Part shown: positions 53,651-64,000 of the stretch, one piece after another
How the letters are laid out: the number at the start of each line of letters is the position of its first letter
Numbering within the stretch: position 1 is the stretch's first letter
Made by a program: the position numbers and the translations under genes
DNA from: Microcebus murinus
Lineage: Eukaryota; Chordata; Mammalia; Primates; Cheirogaleidae
DNA: 64,000 bases
Assembly (NCBI RefSeq): GCF_040939455.1
Contig: NC_134107.1
Coordinates: forward strand, 12,401,537-12,465,536
Direction: 5' to 3'
Notes under the pieces: generated by a model
What the model was told of the DNA's origin: nothing
Database searches by the model: none
Seen by the model: only the letters and a program-made list of their open reading frames with translations

Positions 53651-54249
53651 CCCGGAACAGTGCTTTGGAGCCAGATTATAGAGTCTAGAATGCCGTGCAA
53701 AGGAGTTTGGACTTGATTCTGCCCGCCGCCCGGGGAAACTTTTAAAGGCTTCAGAGTAGGATGGGGCAATATTTGATCTGCGTCTTAGGAAAGAAAAGAA
53801 TTGGCAGTGCTATGAAGAGCAAAGTGAAGCTGGAGGAGGCTGAAGACCAGAGACACTTTAGGAGCTATCAGAGGACAGAGCCACCCAGCACCCACTCTTC
53901 ATTCCTATGGAAACAGCACCCCAGTTTCTCTGTTGGGGAGCTATCCCTGTTCCACACTCCTTCCTCCCTTGCCTAAGCCAAACAGTACATCACATGTCCT
54001 GGCTTCAGTGACCCAGTCAGGAATGGGTGTGACCTAAGATAGTCCAAACACAATGACTCCCAGGCTTCTGTTGGAGCTGGTAGAAAGGGCACAGCTGTGA
54101 TGGTGGAGCTACTGCAGCCATTTTGCCACCATGAGGGGAAAACCTATCCTGAGTGTGCACTAAACCAGAGGATGCAGAGCCAGGAGATGGAGAGAGAGAG
54201 GTCAGAACCAAGCTCCAGTGTCTGAACTCCAGGAAAGCAAGCCTCCTCC

Positions 54250-54720
54250 ATCCCTGTCTCCGTCCACTTGCATTGCCATAAAGGAATGCCTGAGGCTAGG
54301 TAATTTGTAAAAAAAAAAAGAAGAAGAAGAAGAAGAAGTTTATTTGGCTCATGGTTCTGCAGGCTGTACAAGAAGCATTTGTTTCTGGTGAGGGCCTCTG
54401 GCTGCTTCCACTCATAACAAAAGGTGAAGCGGAGCGGGATAGTGCAGAGATCACAGGGTGAGGAGGAAGCAAGGGAGGGCAAGGTGCCAGGTCCCTTTTA
54501 ACCACCAGCCTCCCAAGAACTAAGAGAGTGAGAACCCACTCACCCCACCCCCACCCAGGGCATTCATCTACTCGTGAGGGATCCACCCCACGACCCAAAC
54601 ACCTCCCATTAGGCCCCACCCCCAACACTGGGGATCAATTTTTTTTTTTTACTTCAAGGTTACAGCCTTAAAAATTTGAACATGAGATTTAGGGAGACAA
54701 ACAATCCAAACTATAGAAAT
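54250..54720 (-). mobile_element. MaLR-type LTR (MSTA/MLT1-like), antisense
   Basis: TTTATTTGGCTCATGGTTCTG, CACTCATAACAAAAGGTGAAG, CCTCCCATTAGGCCCCACCC, GAACATGAGATTTAGGGAGA read as the complement of an ERVL-MaLR LTR. Non-coding fossil; its A-rich part holds an (AAG)n run at 54309-54338. Confidence 0.82.
54309..54338. repeat. (AAG)n microsatellite in the LTR
   Basis: An A-run followed by about six to seven AAG units, apparently grown from the purine-rich stretch normal at this point of the LTR. Confidence 0.9.
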
Positions 54721-55795
54721 CCCCAAGCCCAGATCACAATACCCCCCACCCTTTATTTTTCATAAACTGGTTTGAGTTGAATTTTCTGTCACTTACAACC
54801 AAAATGATAAGGGACTGAACTAGGACAGCAGAGTTGGGATGCCTGTCAGGGACAGACAGATCAAACACAGCTCAGGTACAAAGACTAACATTTCCGAGGA
54901 CTGTGTGCAGCTTAACGTATGCAATCACGTCTAACTCTCCCCAAAACCCTGCCAGCAGGCTCTGAGAGTTTCCAGGTCACCTGTCTAAATAATCCATCGT
55001 GCTGGGATTTAAACTCCAGACCCTCTGTCTCTCCACCCTGCCATGCTGATGCACCTGTCCACCCAACAAGGAGTCCCAGGTGCCAGCCCCTGGAGCACTT
55101 GGGAGGAGGGTGGTTTGAGGGCAGCAGTGCTCAGGGGAGGAGCTCGGGTCTGCGGGGCAGGTGGGGATGAAGAGGAGCACCCAGGTGGACCGTGGGAGTT
55201 CCAGCAGCAGCACTCTGGTGAGCCGTGGGCAGCGGAGAGGTTGATCTGAGAGTCACTGTGTTCAAAAGTTTCCAGAACTGGGAGGTGCTGGGAGGCTGGC
55301 TGAGAGAGGGGGACGGGTTAGATATGGGTCCGGAGAGAACTTTGGACAACATTGTGCTTAAGGGTCAACAATCAACAGGCCAAAGGGTGGGACTGGCTTG
55401 GGAGGAGGGGAGGAAAAGGGTGGCAGCAGGGAGATGCTGGGCTTTCTGCCTGCAGAGGCCAGAGGACACCCCTGGCCGTCCACAGTGGGATTCAATCTGC
55501 TGCGCTCAGGTATCTGGGCCCCTCTGTCACCCCAGCCTTGGTCATCCTGGCTTTTTTGTCCCTATCATTGCTCCCTCTGGGTCTACCCTGGAAATGCCAT
55601 GGGGCCTTGGGGCTGGGCTGCCCTCCACCCAGCAGGGTCCATGGCCAGCTCCAAATTCCCCCTCCCAGACCCACCCTTCTTCCCGGGCTCCAGGCTCCTC
55701 CCACCCAGAGCCTGCTTGACAGCTGAGGCTCCTGCAGCGCCTGGGCCAAGGGGCCCCAGGGAGGTCTCAGGAACAGCTGCTGCCCCATGACCTCA

Positions 55796-57865
<2,070 letters not shown>

Positions 57866-57869
57866 TAGA

Positions 57870-58115
57870 GGCCAATGTGGGAGAGTGGCTTGAGCTCAGG
57901 AGTTCAAGACCAGCCTGAGCAAGAGCGAGACCCCGTCTCTACTAAAAATAGAAAGATTAGCTGAGTGTGGTGGCATGCACCTGTAGTCCCAGCTCCTTGG
58001 GAGGCTGAGGCAGGAGGGCTTGAGCCCAGGAGTTGGAGGTTGCAGTGAGCTATGATGACGCCACTGCACTCTGCCTGGGATGATAGCAAGACTGTCTAAA
58101 AAAAAAAAAAAATAG
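57870..58115 (+). mobile_element. Alu, 5'-truncated
   Basis: Starts inside the left arm (GCTTGAGCTCAGGAGTTCAAG), ends in poly(A); older type with the short linker. Confidence 0.85.
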
Positions 58116-59320
58116 GTGGAGAATCAGGTGCTGGTGAGGCTGTCACCCGTGTGTGGACCTGGTAGCTGGCACACCCTCTGGGAAGGACAAGCTGACAGAA
58201 CTGACAAAATGACCGCTGCGCACGTCCTCTGTGCACCCCCTCCAAAATCCCTTCTAGGAATTTGTTCCACAGCTGCACTCATGCACGTGTGAAAGGGTGT
58301 GTGTACCGATGACTCACTGTGGCCCTGCTTGTCGTGGGAAAGGGCTGGGAACAGCCGGAGGCCCACCGCTGAGATACGCCTCTGCGGACCATGGTGGGCT
58401 CTGTGCTGGGACACGTGCATCTGGAGGCGTGTGAAAACGGGGACAGACTCTACGTACTGACGTAGAGTGATCTCCAAAATACAACGTTGACTGCAGAAAG
58501 CGAGGCGCTAGCCAGGATGGCTAGCAGAGGCTCAAGGAAAGGTGGCGTCCTATGGCCCCCAGCAGAGTCCTCCCCACTGCCAGACAATGGGCCTGCCCTC
58601 CCCTGGCTCCCACCAGGGCCTGCAGTACTTTGGGGCTCTACTTGTCTAAATGTTGCCATTCGTGTAAAAAAGGTGGGAGGGCTTTGCTTGTACATGTGTT
58701 CACAAGAAACTGCTAACACCAGTTATCTAGAGGAGGAGAACTGAGTGCCTGGGGGACGGGGTGAGAAGGAGAGTTTTTGCCTCTTATAAATTCTGAATTT
58801 TGAACTATGTGAAAGCAGTATCTCGTCAAAAAAGTAATTTAAAGAAAAAAATGCAATTCTGATCATGTTGTGCCTCTGTACACAGACCCTTGATACTCTT
58901 CCCACTGCATTCAGCAACTATCATGACTTCATTCTGTAATGGGCCTTTAATTCTTAGAGGCAAGTGACACAAACACAACCCCAACTGGATTAAGCAAAAA
59001 CTGGAATTTTCTGGCTCATATAATGGAAACCGCTTCAGGCATGGCTGGATCCAGGAACACAAGCAGTATCACTGAGATCATTCTCTTGGTTCCACTTTTT
59101 TCTATGCTGGCTTTATTCTCAGCAGGCTCTTCCCTCACGGTGGCAGAGCTGGCCACCAGCAACCCTGGGCTGCCATCTTGGCATCTGCCACCCCAACAGT
59201 CCCAGCAAGTCCCCTGGACGGTGCTCATGGGTGTCATATGCCCATCCTTGAACCATCCCTCTGTCTCAGATTGGCTTGGCACAGTATTCAAATCCACTTT
59301 CATTTTCAATTTAAATTTTT
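58116..59320. other. Intergenic; old repeat from about 58960
   Basis: From 58960 to 59290, phrases such as TTAAGCAAAAACTGGAATTT, CAGGCATGGCTGGATCCAGG and GTCATATGCCCATCCTTGAAC follow an ancient MER-type repeat I cannot name. The rest is unassigned. Confidence 0.45.
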
Positions 59321-59321
59321 T

Positions 59322-59612
59322 TTTTAGAGACAGGGTCTCACTCTGTTGTCTAAGCTGGAGTGCAGTGGAGTGCAGTGGTGCAGTGGTGCAACCCTAGCTC
59401 ACTGCAGCCTTGAACTCCCAGGCTCAAGCCATCCTCCTGCCTCAAGCCTCCTGAGTAGCTGGGACTACAGGCGCATGCCACCACATCCAGCTAAATTTTA
59501 ACAAATTTTTCGTAGAGATGGGGTCTTACTATGTTGCCCAGGCTGGGCTCATGCAATCCTCCTGCCTCAGCCTATGGAATTACAGGTGTGGGCCACTTTG
59601 CCCGACTCCTCA
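59322..59612 (-). mobile_element. Alu, old type, with small internal expansion
   Basis: Reverse-strand Alu from TTTTTTTTTAGAGACAGGG to GGCCACTTTGCCCGAC. The normally single GGAGTGCAGTGG motif is partly tandem at about 59356-59390. Confidence 0.88.
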
Positions 59613-59734
59613 AACCCATTTTTAGAGGTTGGGGATGGAGTCAGTGACAATGGGGACTCTGGAAAATTGAGGAGCAGTCACAGAACAGGAGAGGGGAAGG
59701 ATGCTGGGCAGGGAAAACCGAGCTGTCCATGACC

Positions 59735-60060
59735 CTCTTGGACTGTCCCTTTCCTATGCCATGGCCTACTGGGCATCTCATGTTTCCTGATCACACCATG
59801 CATTTACTTGCAATGCTCTTGGCCTCTGCCTACTTCCCCTGGAATAACCTTCCCTTTCTCTGCCTGGCAAACTCCTACTCATCCATTAATGCCCTGCTCT
59901 TAGACCACCTACTCCTTGAAGCCTTTCTAACTCTCCCACCTGCTTTCCCATCCTTGGCAGAACAAATCCCTCTCATGGTTGTCCTCTTTGGTTCTTCATT
60001 CAGTTCCCCGTCACTGGCTGAGGCTTGTGCATGCTGGCCTGGGACAGAGAAAGTTTAGAA
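59735..60060 (+). mobile_element. L2 3' fragment
   Basis: CTTGGCCTCTGCCTACTTCC, GGCAAACTCCTACTCATCC and CTTGAAGCCTTTCTAACTC are LINE2 3' phrases in order. Confidence 0.75.
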
Positions 60061-62120
60061 TTGGTTCTTTGTTTCGCCCAAGTTATCTGTTCCCCGAGGG
60101 CTGGGCTCAGCCTCGGCCTCCTGTGTCTTCTCCGGGCCAGCACAGCCCTAGGCACAGGGAAGATGCCATTGGGTTTTCAGAATGAGGAGTGACAAGGTGC
60201 CTTGAAGGCGTGGGAAGCCTGACAATGGCCTCTGCTGACTCTACAATTTATTCGCTAGGCCAAATGACAGCGGGGAGCTGGGACACTCCCAGAGGCCTCT
60301 GAGAGGAAATGCCTGGGCTGGTTCCTGCTAGGACAGGGCTGTCACCACTCTGGAAAGCCCCCATGGCCCTGGGCCTGAGGCCAAAATCCAGACCCAAAGG
60401 AAAGTCCCCCCAGCAAGGCCCTGCTACCCAACTCCCAAGGAGGGTCCCAGGCAGAGGAGAGAGTAACTCTGAGGGTGACCGGTCATCTGTAATCCCAGCC
60501 TCTAACAGGTCAGAGCTCCCTGAGGGTGGGTGGAGAGCAAGGAGGGCAGGGCTGGAGTCGGCAGGAGTCCAGGGCAGGAAGGAAACAAGAAACAATCAAG
60601 GAAAAATCCAGCCTGGGTCTGGGGTTGGCTCAGGCCACGCATAGGGCCCTGCTGGCTGGGCTCTGGCTGGGACCGGCTCCTTCCCAGCTCGCTGCCACCC
60701 TGTGGCCCAGCGGGGGGAGCTGGGGCACCTCCAGAGACCCCATTCTCTTCTTAGTGCCATGCTAGACACCCCCCAAGAGGATCACCACCCTTCCCTTGTG
60801 ACTCCACTCCCAGATCCCTGGCCCTGTCATCCCACCTGCCTCCCAGGGTCCTAGGTCCCAGGTGGCGGGGCCTCAAAGAGCTGGCATCAGTCTTGCAGGA
60901 CATGGGGGGGGTGCTTCCTGTTGGTCTGTCCGGTCTGGTCAGCCCTGGGGGACGGGGCTTCCAACTCCATCCCCCAGGGCCTTAGGGGACTGTGGCCACT
61001 GATGAAGGCCATTTCCAGGAAGAAGAGGCTGGGAGGGGAAGGAAGGGCTGAGTCAGTCCCCATGAGGTAATCACAGTGGGGGCAGGTAGCTGGCGGCGGG
61101 CGGAGGGGGCCCCTAGTGGGCCCATCTCAGGGCCAGTAAGAGGCTCCAGGCTGAGGCGAAGGAAGCTGAACACCCCACTCTGGGTGTTTCTCCATCGTGG
61201 CCTGCTCTGCCCTCCCAAATGCTCTCAGCCACCAGGGTGTCCCAGAGCCCTTCCATGGGCCATAGTCCCAGCCCTGGCTGAGACATCAGACCATGCACAT
61301 GGGGTCCAAGTTTGGGCAGGGGACTTGGCCTGAGTGTCTTCTGGGTCAGGAATGCAGGCCACCCTGCTGTCCCTGAACTCAGGCTATCCCCGCCTCCCCT
61401 CCCACGCTGGGGCCCTGACACACAGCCTGAGAAATTGGGCAAAAATAGCCAATTTTAGTAGATGAAATCCTGTTTTATGAATGCTTATTAATGGCGCGGC
61501 TCCCGTGGCGATGCTGGGTGTGTACACAAAGTTCCTGTCCATTCAGCAGAACCTCCCCAGGGATTCTGTGGGCCCAGCCAAGTGTCAACCACATCTGTGA
61601 ATGGGGACAAGGAAGCGTCCTTCCTGAGCACTTGCAGAAGGCAGAACCCTGATCGCTCCTGAGATGCGGGCTTGGACCGGGCCTGTGCTCTGGGTGACAG
61701 CAGTTGTGGACCAAGCAGTAAGGGAGCCAGTACTGAGCAGAACCTTGTCACATCCCAGTGGGCTTCAAACAGTCCCCAGGGCACAGACGGCGGTTCCAGT
61801 CCTGGCTTGGAGCCAGCCTGGCAGCCAGGCTGAGGGAAGAGAGCAGGAGCTAGGGCCAGGCTTGGAGGCTCCGCTGCTCCCTATCCCCCCCCAGAGACCC
61901 CACCAGAACCTCTTCAAAGAGCCGTGGAGTTGTTGGTTCCTGGCTGTGTGTGGCCTTGTGTGAGTGCCTCTGTCTGTCTTCCATCCCTGTAACTTTGTTT
62001 TGTCACCAGCTCTGAGTGGAACCCCTGATCCTTCCCCACCCCCCACCCCAGGGTAGGACCCCCCGCTGATGGGCAGGGGCTGGGAGCTTCACCTCAGCCT
62101 CAGTCCTGCAGGCTCAGGTG
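60061..62120. other. GC-rich intergenic stretch, nothing recognised
   Basis: Two kilobases of GC-rich unique-looking DNA with frames of 60-115 codons on both strands and no domain. In human the next gene is CDC42EP2, so an early non-coding exon or enhancer is possible but not visible. Confidence 0.35.
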
Positions 62121-62135
62121 GCTTCATCATTAGGG

Positions 62136-62466
<331 letters not shown>

Positions 62467-62819
62467 TCATCATTAGGGTCTTTACAGCAAGGCTGCGAGA
62501 CCAGCCCACCGTGCGCCAAAGCTCCTGTTACAGGTAATGTTTCCAGGAAACTGTGCCACCCAAGGGGCTGTGTATTCATGCAAGTCCTTTATCTTGCTTG
62601 GAACTCACATTACCTGATGCTACTGTCCCATTTTACAGGCAAGGAGGTTCCGAAAGGAAGTCCTTTGCCTGTGCCACAGGCCAAGTCAGGATGGCAGAAC
62701 CAGCTCAAAACCTAGTCGCTAGTTCAGAGGCCAACGACCAGGCACTGGGCTGTCCCTCATCTCTGAGCTCTGCGTCGCTGAGGAGAGGGATGGCAGGGAT
62801 GATAATTAGGGGAAGCCTG

Positions 62820-62960
62820 AGGAGGGCCCAGAGCCCGTGAGTCTTGCTACCTCCAGGCTGAGCAAATCACTGTCATTGCCCTGAGCTTCAGTTTCTGTCT
62901 CTAAAATGGGGATAATGACCCGGGCCCTGGCCACCCCACCAGGCCCTCAGAAGGATTTGA
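62820..62960 (+). mobile_element. MIR fragment
   Basis: GAGCAAATCACTGTCATTGC, TTCAGTTTCTGTCTCTAAAA and TGGGGATAATGACC match the MIR core. Confidence 0.65.
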
Positions 62961-63214
62961 GGAGTTCAGGCACAAGAGACTATTGGTAACGGCCCCCATG
63001 TGGGTGGGTGTCTGGCAAAGCCCAGGTGGCAAGAAGGGGGAGAGCCACACCCTTTACCCACCCACACCAAGACTTGGCCCAGGGCCACCATCCCCACTTC
63101 CTCAGCTGTCCAGGCCCCAGTCTCCCCCCAAGCCACCAGGCTAGTCCAGCACAATCCACCTGGCCGACTCTCCCTGCGGAGCTGAGGGAGAACAGGTAGG
63201 CTCAAGATTAAAAC

Positions 63215-63620
63215 CTGAAACGTCCCTGTATTCATCTTCTATTGCTGCTGGAATGGATGATCACACACTTGGTGGCTTAAAACAACACAAATTAATTATC
63301 TCACAGTGTTGTAGCTTAGAAGTCCAACATGGGTCTCACTTCACAAGATCAAGGTGTCAGCAGACTGTGTTCCTTCTTGAGGCTCTAGGGACACTCCATC
63401 TCCTTGCCTTCTCCAGCTTCTAGAAGCGCATGAACCGCTTGGTTTGTGGCCCCTTTCTCTATCTTCAAAGGCAGCGGTGCAGCATCTCTCTGGCCTTTCC
63501 TCACCATCACACCTTTCTCTGACTGTTCTTGTCTGTCTCCCTCTTCTACTTTGAAGAACTCTTGTTATTACACTGGGATAATTATCTAGATAATTCAGGA
63601 TAATCTACTTTAAATGATGA
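63215..63620 (-). mobile_element. MaLR-type LTR fossil, antisense
   Basis: TTCATCTTCTATTGCTGCTGG, GTGGCTTAAAACAACACAAA, CAAGATCAAGGTGTCAGCAG on + are the complement of the same LTR class as 40070-40487. Confidence 0.7.
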
Positions 63621-63649
63621 TTTAATAATCATCATTCCATCAGCAACCT

Positions 63650-63932
63650 ATTTTTTTGAGGCAGAGTCTCACTCTGTTGCTTGGGCTAGAGTGAGTGCCG
63701 TGGCGTCAGCCTGGCTCACAGCAACCTCAAACTCCTGGGCTCAAGCGATCCTCCTGCCTCAGCCTCCCGAGTAGCTGGGACTACAGGCACAAGACACCAT
63801 TCCCAACGAACTATTATATTTTTAGTAGAGACAGGGTCTCGCTCTTGCTCAGGCTGATCTCAAACTCCTGACCTCAAGCGTTCCTCGGCCTCATAGAGTG
63901 CTAGGATTACAGGGGTGAGCCACCACACCCGG
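63650..63932 (-). mobile_element. Alu
   Basis: Reverse-strand Alu with CCATCAGCAACCT before (from about 63638) and CCATCGGCAACCT after (63933-63945) as target duplication. It has lost part of the linker. Confidence 0.92.
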
Positions 63933-64000
63933 CCATCGGCAACCTTAATTTCCCTTTCCCATGTGACAGAAGATGTTCACAGGTTCTGAAGATTAGGCTG

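Overview
The window is nuclear DNA from a primate, most likely a strepsirrhine (lemur/loris-type). Dozens of Alu elements are present. Many of them carry a linker containing TTGGCCAACTAAT (read on the Alu sense strand) between the two arms, a form I associate with strepsirrhine Alus rather than human ones. LINE1, LINE2, MIR, hAT-type DNA transposon and MaLR-type LTR fossils fill much of the rest. There is no bacterial-style gene organisation, and most open reading frames are chance frames or frames inside repeats.

There is one complete protein-coding gene: POLA2, the B subunit of DNA polymerase alpha-primase, on the + strand. Its ATG is at 23558, its stop at 50112-50114, and it has 18 coding exons. 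Every junction is GT-AG, and the joined exons give exactly 598 codons plus stop without a frameshift. A CpG-rich promoter at about 22950-23700 has E2F-like and NRF1-like sites. A short 3' UTR ends with two adjacent AATAAA signals at 50436-50447.

Upstream (1-22950) is intergenic. Positions 1-540 may be the 3' end of another gene; I expect SLC22A20 there from human gene order, but this is unproven. The best structure in this part is a nested insertion at 3911-6780. A fossil hAT-type element was split by a processed pseudogene of HMGB3 (coding remnant plus a nearly full 3' UTR and poly(A) signal). That pseudogene was in turn hit by a ~475-bp LTR-like insert and two Alus. Further on are old L1 fragments, many Alus with clear target-site duplications, and a nested inverted repeat at 21000-21096.

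The introns of POLA2 hold Alu, L2, MIR, hAT, L1 and LTR fossils. They also hold a small retroposed transcript (39156-39466) and a very short poly(A)-tailed insert that reused an existing Alu target site (46666-46744). Downstream (50470-64000) is intergenic and GC-richer, with Alus, an L1 3' segment, a purine mirror repeat and LTR fossils. No second gene is evident there. I found no new biological system; the points worth a second look are insertion histories and unusual sequence structures.
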